Assembly: GCF_002995495.1 (NCBI RefSeq) | Contig: NZ_PVZV01000012.1 | Coordinates: 124,001 to 188,000, forward strand | Length of the DNA: 64,000 bases | Source of the DNA: Actinocorallia populi | GTDB lineage: Bacteria; Actinomycetota; Actinomycetes; Streptosporangiales; Streptosporangiaceae | Direction of reading: 5' to 3' | Shown here: positions 7,267-14,639 of the stretch, in pieces | Numbering within the stretch: position 1 is the first letter of the stretch | How the letters are laid out: every line of letters starts with the position of its first letter | Position numbers and translations under genes: made by a program | Notes under the pieces: model-generated | What the model saw: only the letters and a program-made list of their open reading frames with translations | Databases searched by the model: none | Told to the model about the DNA's origin: nothing

Positions 7267-7971
7267 ATGCCGACACCCCCGACGGCCCCTCTGAACGAAG
7301 AAGACGTGCCGTCCGCGGCCGAGCTCCCGCGGCGCGTCCTGCTCGTCGATGACCACCCTCTGTTCCGAGAGGGCCTGGCCGCCGCCATCGACGCCGACGA
7401 CGCCTTCACCGTCGTCGCCGAAGCCGCGACCGCCGACCAAGCCCTCGCCGAAGCCCGGCGCACCCGGCCCCACGTCGTCGTCATGGACCTCGGCCTGCCC
7501 GGCCTGTCGGGAATCGAGGCGACGCGCGCGCTGCTGTCCGACCGCCCCGGCCTGCGGATCCTGGTCATGACGATGTCCGAGGACACCGACAGCCTGCTGG
7601 CGGCCGTACGGGCGGGGGCGCACGGATACATCCTCAAAGGAGCACCGCGCCAGGAGACCCTCCGCGCCCTGCACACGGTGGCCGAGGGAGGAGCGGTCTT
7701 CAGCCCGGGCATGACCCGGAGCATCACCACACTGCTCACCGCCCGCCACACCGGCTCCGCCCGGCAGGCGTTCCCCGCCCTCACCACCCGGGAACGGGAG
7801 ATCCTCGACCTGCTCGCCCGGGGGCTCACCTACCGCCAGATCGCCAGGCGACTCGTGATCGCGGACAAGACCATCCGCAACCACGCGGGCTCCATCTTCG
7901 CCAAGCTCCAGGTGCACGACCGCGCCGAAGCCATCCTCCGCGCCCGCGAGGCAGGCCTCGGACACGACTGA
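7267..7971 (+). CDS. NarL/FixJ-family response regulator
   Basis: 234 residues. The receiver domain (about residues 21-140) has the acidic pair in LLVDDHPLF, phospho-acceptor Asp74 in MDLGLPG, and the conserved Lys in ILKGAP. A LuxR-type helix-turn-helix follows near the C-terminus (LTTREREILDLLARGLTYRQ, KTIRNHAGSIFAKLQVHDRA). ATG 7267 has GGAAGGTG upstream. It is the obvious partner of the kinase just before it. Confidence 0.92.
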   Translation: MPTPPTAPLNEEDVPSAAELPRRVLLVDDHPLFREGLAAAIDADDAFTVVAEAATADQALAEARRTRPHVVVMDLGLPGLSGIEATRALLSDRPGLRILVMTMSEDTDSLLAAVRAGAHGYILKGAPRQETLRALHTVAEGGAVFSPGMTRSITTLLTARHTGSARQAFPALTTREREILDLLARGLTYRQIARRLVIADKTIRNHAGSIFAKLQVHDRAEAILRAREAGLGHD

Positions 7972-8070
7972 GCCCCGGCCGCCCGGGGCGGGCCGGCGTC
8001 TCCGCCGAACCCGGAGCACTTCGATCTAGGGTTGGGGGAGATATCCGCATTCGTACTGCATGGGAGAGCC

Positions 8071-9288
8071 ATGTCGGAGACCGGAGCCGTCGTGTCCGGG
8101 TGCGCACCGCATCCGCTGATCGTCCATGAGCCGACCCGCCGCGCCCTGGCGCCGGGGGAGCGGCTGGACGGCCGCGGCCTGGTGAGCTTCCACCCGCTCG
8201 GCGGGCCGTCGTTGTCGACGGTCCGTGAACGGGTGGCGGCGCTGGACGGCGATCCGTCGGAACTCGATGAGGACCTCGCCGAACTGCTGCTGATCGGCCA
8301 CCTGATCGTCGAGGGGGACGAGGAGGGCGAGGAGGTCGTCCTCGACGGCGGGACCGGCCGGGTGTTCAGCATGTGGCTCTACGCGAAGTCGCCGGACGGG
8401 GCGGAGCTGTTCCCGCTGGCCCCGTCGGTCGGGGCGCTGCTCGGGTTCCTCGCCGCGGTGGACGACTTCCGCCGCCTGCGCGGCAGGTTCGCCGCGCTGG
8501 CCGGGCGGACGGGCCCCGAGGCCGTACGCGAGGCGGAGCGGCTGCTGACCGAGGCCTTCACCGAGGAGGAGTGGGGCGAGGACGGCTGGGGCCCGGCCGG
8601 TCCGCGGTCCGGCTGGGAGCACCCGCTGCCGGCGTTGTGGCGGATCGCGGCGGTGATACGACCGCTCGGCCTGATCGCCGGACCCGGGCGCGGGCTGGCC
8701 CTGGACCTGCCGGACGAGCTGTTCGACGCCGAGGAGAAGGTGCGGCTCACGGACGATCGGCTGCCTCCGGTCCTCGTCCACCCGCAGACTCGCCGTTTCC
8801 TAACCGAAGTGGGCCTGCCCGAGGACGGGTTCATGTTCTACGGACCCGACCCCGGACCGCTTCCCACGCTCCCGGAGGACTGGGCCGATTCGCAGAGCAG
8901 GCCCGAGCACGCCCACCTGTGGCGCGGTGACGAGCGGCTGCCTTTGGAGGCGGAGCATCTGGTGGTGCTCGGCGGTCTCGTCCACGACTTCACCGTCCTG
9001 ATCGACGGCAGGACCGGCGCACTGTTCCACACAAGCCTCGGCTCCGGCCAGATCGTCCCGGTCAACGCCGACATCTCCACACTCGTCTTCACCCTCTGGC
9101 TGCACCGGCGGGAACGCGAGCTCGACGAGGAGCACGACTTCACGCAGGACTTCTACCACCAGCTCGCCGACACCATGGTCGAGGTGCTGGCCTCGGTCGA
9201 CCCGGTGGCCTGCCGCCCGGCCGAAGGCCCGGACGACTACCGGTACTGGCCGGAGGTCTTCCACGACGAGGCGGGCGGCGTCCTGTGA
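8071..9288 (+). CDS. tandem SUKH-4-like immunity-type protein
   Basis: 405 residues with two related halves. Each has an acidic body followed by a strand pair typical of SUKH-4 immunity proteins: IVEGDEEGEEVVLDGGTGRV then FSMWLY in the first, and VLIDGRTGALF then LVFTLWLHRRE in the second. The second half is the better match (ILVHPQT-like start, EDWADSQ, late YHQLADTMVEVLASVDP). SUKH proteins usually neutralise polymorphic nuclease or deaminase toxins. No toxin gene lies adjacent, so its partner is unknown. Start ATG 8071 has GGGAG upstream. It may be monocistronic. Confidence 0.7.
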   Translation: MSETGAVVSGCAPHPLIVHEPTRRALAPGERLDGRGLVSFHPLGGPSLSTVRERVAALDGDPSELDEDLAELLLIGHLIVEGDEEGEEVVLDGGTGRVFSMWLYAKSPDGAELFPLAPSVGALLGFLAAVDDFRRLRGRFAALAGRTGPEAVREAERLLTEAFTEEEWGEDGWGPAGPRSGWEHPLPALWRIAAVIRPLGLIAGPGRGLALDLPDELFDAEEKVRLTDDRLPPVLVHPQTRRFLTEVGLPEDGFMFYGPDPGPLPTLPEDWADSQSRPEHAHLWRGDERLPLEAEHLVVLGGLVHDFTVLIDGRTGALFHTSLGSGQIVPVNADISTLVFTLWLHRRERELDEEHDFTQDFYHQLADTMVEVLASVDPVACRPAEGPDDYRYWPEVFHDEAGGVL

Positions 9289-9333
9289 CGGCCCGGCTGC
9301 GATCCCCGAGGCGCTGAGACGGGCCAGAGGAGG

Positions 9334-9438
9334 CGGACCTTCCTCCTTGACGAGGAGACGCAGACCTTGCGCGTCATCGCCATGCCCGGGGCCGGCAAGG
9401 ACCGGGCCGGGTATCGCCAACTGCGGCTCCGGCATTAG
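9334..9438 (+). other. possible coding remnant before the DUF234 ATPase gene
   Basis: A frame open from about 9300 to a TAG at 9436-9438 reads RTFLLDEETQTLRVIAMPG and ends in LRLRH. It has protein-like composition but no start with a ribosome site. It could be the tail of a small lost gene such as a toxin of the RelE/ParE type (weak guess). The following AT-rich bases 9438-9475 probably hold the next gene's promoter (TATGGT at 9443-9448). Confidence 0.22.
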
Positions 9439-9480
9439 AGGTATGGTTATAAGGACTACAGTTCTCATACTGGAGGCAGT

Positions 9481-10941
9481 GTGATCAAACCCGGGCAGGT
9501 GTTCGATCGGGACTTCGAGTGGCGGCACCTGGCGGCCTTCGTGGAGCGCAGGAGTGATCGTCCTCAGCTCGCGGTCGTGAGCGGAAGGCGGCGGATGGGC
9601 AAGACGTTCCTGTTGGAGGCGCTGGCCCGGGAGGCGGGCGGGTTCTATTTCGGGGCGACCGAGGCGACGGAGACCGAGTCGTTGCTGCTGTTCGCCGAGG
9701 CGCTGACGGAGTACGTGGGCGCGCCCACCCCTCTGCGGTTCGCGAGCTGGGACGAGGCCATCGTGCATCTGTTCTCGGTGGGTGCCGAGAGACCCGGACC
9801 GATCGTGATCGATGAGTTTCCGTACTTGAGCAAGGTGGCGCCTGCTCTGCCGTCCATCTTGCAGCGGGAGATCGATCGGGGGGTGTCGCGCCGGAATCCG
9901 ATCAGGCTTCTGCTGTGCGGTTCGGCCATGTCGGTGATGGGCCGGCTGCTGGCGGGGACCGCACCGCTGCGGGGGCGCGCGAATCTGGAGCTGGTCGTCC
10001 GGCCGTTCGACTACCAGATGGCCGCTGGATTCTGGGGAGCCGATGACCCGGCCCTGGCGGTTCGGCTGCATGCCGTCGTTGGTGGAACCCCGGCCTACCG
10101 GCGCTTCGTCAACGACGACGCGCCCACGGATCTCGCCGATTTCGACGACTGGGTGCTGCGCACCGTCCTGGATCCCGGAACTCCTTTGTTCCGTGAGGCC
10201 CGTTATCTCTTGGACGAGGAGACCGAGGCACGCGATCCCGGCCTGTTCCACTCGGTGCTGTCCGCCGTCGCCCACGGCCGCTCGTCTCGGGGCGGGATCG
10301 CGGACTACATCGGGCGCAAGAGCACCGACATCGGCCACCCGCTCACCGTGCTGGAGGACTGCGGGCTGCTGCGCCGCGACCCTGACCTCTTCCACTCCGG
10401 GAAATCGCACTACCGCATCGCCGAGCCGTTGATCACCTTCTACCAGGTCGTCATGCGCCCGCAGTGGGGCCTGCTGGAGAGCGGTCGCGCCGCCCTCGTC
10501 TGGAATGCGGCCAAGGCCCGCTTCGCCTCGCAGGTGGCCGGCCCGCACTTCGAAGAGCTCTGCCGGCGGTTCGCCGTCACCGACCAAGCCACCGAACTGT
10601 GGGGAGACCTGCCGGCCGAAGTGGGCTCGGGCGTCCTCACCGACCACAAGATGCGGGCGAAACTCGAGCTCGACGTCGTCGTCCTCGCCCAGGCAGACCC
10701 GGGGGAGCGGCGCCGGGTCCTGTCCATCGGGGAGGCGAAGTGGGGCAAGACGATGGGGCCGTCCGACGTCGCACGGCTGGCTCGAGCCCGCGAGCTCCTC
10801 ACCGAACGCGGCTACGACACCACGGATACCAGACTCGTCTGCTACAGCGGTGCCAGCTTCACCGGTGACCTCGCCGATTCCCCGGAAACACCGATCCTTC
10901 TGGGAATCGCAGACCTCTACCCGTCAGCTTCTCGGCCCTGA
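9481..10941 (+). CDS. archaeal-type P-loop ATPase with DUF234, PD-(D/E)xK-like C-terminus
   Basis: 486 residues. An ATPase_2 (STAND-related) domain carries Walker A GRRRMGKT (residues 35-42), Walker B IVIDEFPY (Asp111, Glu112), and LLCGSAMSVM as sensor-like strand. A winged-helix region follows (about 285-350). The C-terminal DUF234 part has D398 in ELDVVVL and E418-A-K420 in IGEAKWGK, the spacing of a PD-(D/E)xK nuclease fold. GTG 9481 has GGAGG upstream. The family is abundant in archaea and patchy in bacteria. A role in nucleic-acid processing or defence is inference. Confidence 0.8.
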   Translation: MIKPGQVFDRDFEWRHLAAFVERRSDRPQLAVVSGRRRMGKTFLLEALAREAGGFYFGATEATETESLLLFAEALTEYVGAPTPLRFASWDEAIVHLFSVGAERPGPIVIDEFPYLSKVAPALPSILQREIDRGVSRRNPIRLLLCGSAMSVMGRLLAGTAPLRGRANLELVVRPFDYQMAAGFWGADDPALAVRLHAVVGGTPAYRRFVNDDAPTDLADFDDWVLRTVLDPGTPLFREARYLLDEETEARDPGLFHSVLSAVAHGRSSRGGIADYIGRKSTDIGHPLTVLEDCGLLRRDPDLFHSGKSHYRIAEPLITFYQVVMRPQWGLLESGRAALVWNAAKARFASQVAGPHFEELCRRFAVTDQATELWGDLPAEVGSGVLTDHKMRAKLELDVVVLAQADPGERRRVLSIGEAKWGKTMGPSDVARLARARELLTERGYDTTDTRLVCYSGASFTGDLADSPETPILLGIADLYPSASRP

Positions 10942-10950
10942 AGGGCCGAG
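10931..10950 (+). terminator. 8-bp hairpin with tetraloop overlapping the ATPase stop codon
   Basis: CTCGGCCC at 10931-10938 pairs with GGGCCGAG at 10943-10950. The loop TGAA contains the stop codon of the DUF234 ATPase gene. Confidence 0.6.
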
Positions 10951-11191
10951 CTCACAGCTCTTCACCGCACCTGGCCGGTGCGTTCAGGCCGCGTCGTCGG
11001 CAGCGTGGCTCATCGCCCAGACCGCTCGACCACAGAGTGGAGTCCATGTCAGGGCAGCCGGTTTCACCCTCCTTGGTCTCGTGGGAGACGACCTCCCACC
11101 ACGCGCAGGGGAGATCGGTGACCGGTGCGTGCAGCAGCCCGCGCGGTCCGGCCTCGACCGGACCGCGCACCGGGGAGCGCGACCGGGGGAT

Positions 11192-11344
11192 CTAGAGCCG
11201 GAGCAGGAGCGTGCCGAGCCCGATCAGCAGAAGGACCATGGAGGCCGGCCGGAAGCCGATCTGGCCGTTCGGGGCCTCCCGATCGCGCGACGGGGCGACG
11301 GTGAGAGAGGATGGCGGGGTGAGGGTGGTCGCGATCTCCGACAC
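11192..11344 (-). CDS. possible small membrane protein, 50 residues, overlapping a divergent gene
   Basis: A GTG-started frame on the minus strand ends in a clear transmembrane-like stretch (FRPASMVLLLIGLGTLLLRL) directly before a TAG. Its start would overlap the divergent phosphoesterase start by 26 bases, which is unusual. The hydrophobic end is the only reason to keep it. The rest of the 10942-11318 gap, apart from the terminator, shows nothing I recognise. Confidence 0.3.
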   Translation of the reverse strand: MSEIATTLTPPSSLTVAPSRDREAPNGQIGFRPASMVLLLIGLGTLLLRL

Positions 11345-11810
11345 GCACGCGCCGCGGCGCTGGCGGTCCTGTCCGCCTGCGGTCGCCGAGCATCTGCACA
11401 CGGCCGACGTGATCCTGCACGCCGGGGACGTCTGCACCGCCGAGGTCCTCGACGAGCTGTCCGCCTATGCGCCGGTCCACGCCGTTCTCGGCAACAACGA
11501 CGGTCCCGACGTGGCCGCCTGGGGCGCGCCCGAACGGCTCGAGCTGGACCTGGACGGCCTGCGCGTCGCGATGATCCACGACAGCGGCGCCTCCAAGGGG
11601 CGTCTCGCCCGTCTGCGCGGCACCTTTCCCCACGCGGACCTGGTCGTCTTCGGCCACTCGCACATTCCGTGGAACGAGACCGACGGCCATCTGCGCGTCT
11701 TCAATCCCGGCTCGCCCACCGACCGTCGCCGCCAGCCGCACGGAACCCTCGGGCTCCTCACGATCGAGGCCGGACGGCTGCTCTCCGCCGAGATCGTCCC
11801 CGTCACCTGA
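11319..11810 (+). CDS. YfcE/MJ0936-type metallophosphoesterase
   Basis: 163 residues. All family metal motifs are present: DTH near residue 8, a GD motif in HAGDV, GNND, a histidine in MIHDSG, and GHSH. Such proteins are small phosphodiesterases with two divalent metals in the cytoplasm. I chose GTG 11319 because the family starts right before the first strand (VRVVAISDTHA) and AGAGAGG lies eight bases upstream. A strong palindrome begins nine bases after the stop. Confidence 0.85.
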   Translation: MRVVAISDTHAPRRWRSCPPAVAEHLHTADVILHAGDVCTAEVLDELSAYAPVHAVLGNNDGPDVAAWGAPERLELDLDGLRVAMIHDSGASKGRLARLRGTFPHADLVVFGHSHIPWNETDGHLRVFNPGSPTDRRRQPHGTLGLLTIEAGRLLSAEIVPVT

Positions 11811-11818
11811 CCTCCGGG

Positions 11819-11870
11819 CCTGGTACTGCAACGACAGGTAATGATCACAACCTGTCGTTGCAGTACCAGG
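11819..11870. repeat. 20-21-bp perfect inverted repeat
   Basis: CCTGGTACTGCAACGACAGG at 11819-11838 is exactly complementary to 11851-11870. One further pair (11839/11850) leaves a 10-base loop containing TGATCA. It is AT-richer than its surroundings and unlike native terminators here. It may be a terminator for the phosphoesterase gene or a small non-autonomous mobile element or insertion-sequence relic. Confidence 0.7.
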
Positions 11871-12055
11871 CCTCTCGAAGGCCCAGATCGTGCCCCTGCC
11901 CGGATGGCCCGGGGTGCCGTCTGGCCATCCGGTATCCACACCGTCCGCATCCCGAACACCCGCGCTCGTCCGTGACCCGGTGGCGATCGCTTCGAACCGG
12001 AAGCGGTGACGTGGTGCTTCCCTGCAGGGGAAGGGGAGGCTGTAGAGGTGCGCTG

Positions 12056-12631
12056 ATGCCGTACAGGATGTACTTCGTTGATGTATCGGGTGGAGAGGTC
12101 GGGATGGGCGATTACGAGAAGGTCGTGCAGGCGGTGAAGGCGGCTCAGATGGCTGTGGGGATGTGGTCGGACCGGGTGCGCCAGTCGGGTGAGCGCCGTC
12201 ATGGGCTGGGACCGACCGATCCCTTGTGGGAGGTAGACGCCGATTACAGGGCCTCGCTGGACGCCGCAGCGGCGTTGAGCGACGCGTTGGAGGTGATAGA
12301 GGGGATGGCCGGGGTCGCCGATCGCACCGAGAAGGAGCATGCCGCGGCAGAGGCGCGAGAACGGGCGCGGGCGGGCTCTGAAAACCGGCAGCAGGTGCAT
12401 CAGGCCGCCGTGCTGAACGAGTTGGCCGAGGCGGGTTTCGAACACCAGGACGCGGAGTTCCGCCTGGAGGCGACGGCCGAGAGGGTCCGCCGTGCCGTCC
12501 AGGCCGCCTGCGCCGAAGGCGTCTCGGCCCAGCGGGCCGCTCAAATAGGAGGGGTCCCCCTGGAAGCGGTCAACCGCTGGGCATGCCGGGACGAAAACAC
12601 CCAGATGGCTGCGATGCGTAAGGACCAGTGA
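12056..12631 (+). CDS. hypothetical protein with helical body and C-terminal helix-turn-helix-like segment
   Basis: 191 residues. After a short strand-like start (MPYRMYFVDVSGGEV) the protein is rich in Ala, Glu and Arg, with a probable coiled coil at about residues 70-150. The end (AACAEGVSAQRAAQIGGVPL followed by EAVNRWA) looks like a DNA-binding helix-turn-helix. ATG 12056 has AGAGGTG upstream; ATG 12104 (MGDYEKVV) is an alternative. I do not recognise the family. Confidence 0.6.
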   Translation: MPYRMYFVDVSGGEVGMGDYEKVVQAVKAAQMAVGMWSDRVRQSGERRHGLGPTDPLWEVDADYRASLDAAAALSDALEVIEGMAGVADRTEKEHAAAEARERARAGSENRQQVHQAAVLNELAEAGFEHQDAEFRLEATAERVRRAVQAACAEGVSAQRAAQIGGVPLEAVNRWACRDENTQMAAMRKDQ

Positions 12632-12746
12632 GCCTCTTCGTCCTACGGGGCGAGGCGCACGGCCTCCCGCCGAGCCGGATCGCCCGCCACGGCGGAGAGG
12701 AGTCCGTGCCCTCGCCGGGTGTCCCGGGAGCGCCGGGTGAGGGCGT

Positions 12747-13295
12747 TCAGGCGGTGGTCGGCCTGTAGGTCAGGACCGTGACGCCGGAGGCGAAGGTGGT
12801 GCTGTCGGCGAGCTCGATGCCGGTGACGCTCTCGGGGCGGAACAGCGGCTCGCCCCGGCCCTTGAGGACGGGATAGATCCAGATCCGGTACTCGTCGAGC
12901 AGGCCGTGCCGGGCGAGGTCGTCGGTGAGGCGGCCGTTGCCCCAGATGAGGATGTCGCCGCCGTCCTGCTTCTTGAGTTCGGCGGTCCGGGCGGCCAGAT
13001 CGTCGCCGGGGATGACGACGGTGGGGTTCCAGGCGGTGGTGTCGACCGGCCGGGAGGCCACGACGTACTTGGTCATGGCGTTGACGTGGTCGGCGTAGGG
13101 GTTGCCGCCCATGTTCGGCCAGGCCTGGGCCATGCCCTCGTAGGTGACGCGGCCCAGCAGCAGGGCGTCGCAGCCGGTGGTCAGGGCGAAGGCGTAGGCC
13201 ATGGCGTCCTGGCTGTTGTGGCTCAGGGACCACTCGTGCGGGTCGTCGATGAAGCCGTCGAGCGTGGTGTACGTGGAGGCGATGATCTTGCGCAT
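12747..13295 (-). CDS. dihydrofolate-reductase-like (RibD C-terminal domain) protein
   Basis: 182 residues covering one RibD_C/DHFR-like fold: start MRKIIASTYTTLDGFID, nucleotide-binding LLLGRVTYEGMAQAWPN, and ILIWGNGRLTDDL for the second part of the NADPH site. Stand-alone members are NADPH-dependent reductases of unknown substrate and are common in actinomycetes. It lies 44 bases after the cupin gene on the same strand, so both are probably one transcript controlled by the divergent MarR gene. Confidence 0.85.
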   Translation of the reverse strand: MRKIIASTYTTLDGFIDDPHEWSLSHNSQDAMAYAFALTTGCDALLLGRVTYEGMAQAWPNMGGNPYADHVNAMTKYVVASRPVDTTAWNPTVVIPGDDLAARTAELKKQDGGDILIWGNGRLTDDLARHGLLDEYRIWIYPVLKGRGEPLFRPESVTGIELADSTTFASGVTVLTYRPTTA

Positions 13296-13339
13296 GGTGT
13301 CTCCCGGAGGGTGTGTGCGTAGCGGATGTGTCGGTGCGG

Positions 13340-13840
13340 TCAGACGGCGGCGCGGGTCCGCTGCCAGGGGTCGCTGCCGACGAAGTGGGTGTCGAAGCGC
13401 TCCTGGACGGCCAGCAGGTCGCGGGGATCGGCCTGGCCGCGGCGGACGCGGTCGAGCAGGCGGAAGTAGTCGAACCGCTCCACGCCCGGGGTGATCACGA
13501 TCAGTACGTCGGCGCCCGATCCGGGAGCCGCCGCGAAGGCGTGGACGGTGCGCGGGGGGACCACGAGGGTGTCGCCGGCCTCGGCGGTCACCACCTCCTC
13601 GCCCGCCAGCACCTGCAGCCGACCGTCCAGGACGAAGAACATCTCGGCCGAGCCGCGGTGGTAGTGCGGGGTCGCGCCGTCCTTCCCCCGTCCGAGGGAG
13701 GTGCGGATGACGCCCAGCCGGCCGTTGGTGGCCGACGCGTCGGCCAGCAGCGCGATGGTGTCGGGTCCGGCGCCGAGCAGCTCGGTGTCCTGGCGGCGTA
13801 CCACGAGGGGCTCGAACTCCGGTGTGTGCGTCTCGCTCAT
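13340..13840 (-). CDS. cupin-domain protein
   Basis: 166 residues with one conserved cupin barrel. The first metal motif is PHYHRGSAEMFFVLDGRLQV and the second is GDTLVVPPRTVHAFAA. Both histidine pairs and the glutamate are present, so it should bind a metal. Small single-domain cupins of this type act as dioxygenases, isomerases or sensors. It is divergent from the MarR gene with an operator-like repeat between them. Confidence 0.85.
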   Translation of the reverse strand: MSETHTPEFEPLVVRRQDTELLGAGPDTIALLADASATNGRLGVIRTSLGRGKDGATPHYHRGSAEMFFVLDGRLQVLAGEEVVTAEAGDTLVVPPRTVHAFAAAPGSGADVLIVITPGVERFDYFRLLDRVRRGQADPRDLLAVQERFDTHFVGSDPWQRTRAAV

Positions 13841-13861
13841 GCCGAGATGATTTCACGATTG

Positions 13862-13881
13862 ATAGTACGGCGTCAAACTAT
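13862..13881. promoter_or_regulatory. operator-like inverted repeat ATAGT-N10-ACTAT
   Basis: ATAGT at 13862-13866 and ACTAT at 13877-13881 lie in the 57-base gap between the divergent cupin and MarR genes, directly before the MarR ribosome site. The position fits autoregulation and control of the cupin/reductase pair by the MarR protein. Confidence 0.45.
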
Positions 13882-13897
13882 AAGGAGGTGAATATCC

Positions 13898-14482
13898 TTG
13901 ACCTCGAACTACACTGGGGGCATGAGCACTCCGCGCACCCGTGACGACGTCCCGGCTCCCGCCGGCACCCCCTACGACCCCGCCGCCCCGGACGCGGTGG
14001 ACGCGGTGGTCGCCGCCTGGCAGCGGGAGCGCCCCGACCTGGACCTCGCCGCGATCGCGGTGGTCGGCCGGCTGGGCCGGGTGGGCCTGCTCCTGGGTCC
14101 CGCCCAGGAGCGGGTGTTCACCGAATTCGGCCTGCAGCGCGGCGAGTTCGACGTCCTGGCGGCCCTGCGCCGCTCAGGCGCCCCCTACGTCCTCAGCCCC
14201 TCGCGGCTGTCCGCCCTGCTGATGCTCTCGCGAGCCGGGATGACCAACCGGCTGGACCGGCTGGAAGCCGCCGGAATGGTCGAACGCACCCTGGACCGGG
14301 CCGACCGCCGCAGCTTCCAGATCCGGCTCACCGACCAGGGCCACGCCACCGTCGACGCCGCCATGACCCGGCACACCGCCAACGTCACCGGCCTGCTGTC
14401 CGGCCTCACCCCCGGGGAACTGGCCACCCTGGACGGCCTGGCCCGCAAACTCCTGCACCACCTGGCCGACCCCGACCGGTGA
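13898..14482 (+). CDS. MarR-family transcriptional regulator (TTG start)
   Basis: 194 residues. The winged helix-turn-helix is clear: LQRGEFDVLAALRRSG, SPSRLSALLMLSRAGMTNRL, VERTLDRADRRSFQIRLTD. The AAGGAGGTG at 13882-13890 is a near-perfect Shine-Dalgarno seven bases before TTG 13898. The later ATG 13922 has only a G-run at poor spacing, so TTG is the better start. It probably represses the divergent cupin-reductase unit in response to a phenolic or redox ligand (family inference). Confidence 0.88.
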   Translation: MTSNYTGGMSTPRTRDDVPAPAGTPYDPAAPDAVDAVVAAWQRERPDLDLAAIAVVGRLGRVGLLLGPAQERVFTEFGLQRGEFDVLAALRRSGAPYVLSPSRLSALLMLSRAGMTNRLDRLEAAGMVERTLDRADRRSFQIRLTDQGHATVDAAMTRHTANVTGLLSGLTPGELATLDGLARKLLHHLADPDR

Positions 14483-14562
14483 ACCCCGCCGGGCTTTACC
14501 GCTCCGCTCCACCCGGGCGAGAACATCCCGAGGCGGCCCCGCCGCCCCGCGACGCGGACACG

Positions 14563-14585
14563 GCTCGGGCTTCGCCCGCCCGAGC
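14563..14585 (+). terminator. 8-bp hairpin after the MarR gene
   Basis: GCTCGGGC at 14563-14570 pairs with GCCCGAGC at 14578-14585 around a 7-base loop, between the MarR stop and the next start. Confidence 0.5.
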
Positions 14586-14639
14586 AGAACGAAGCCGCTC
14601 CCGGCACGGGTTGAGGAGAATGAGTGGAAAGGAGGGGGT

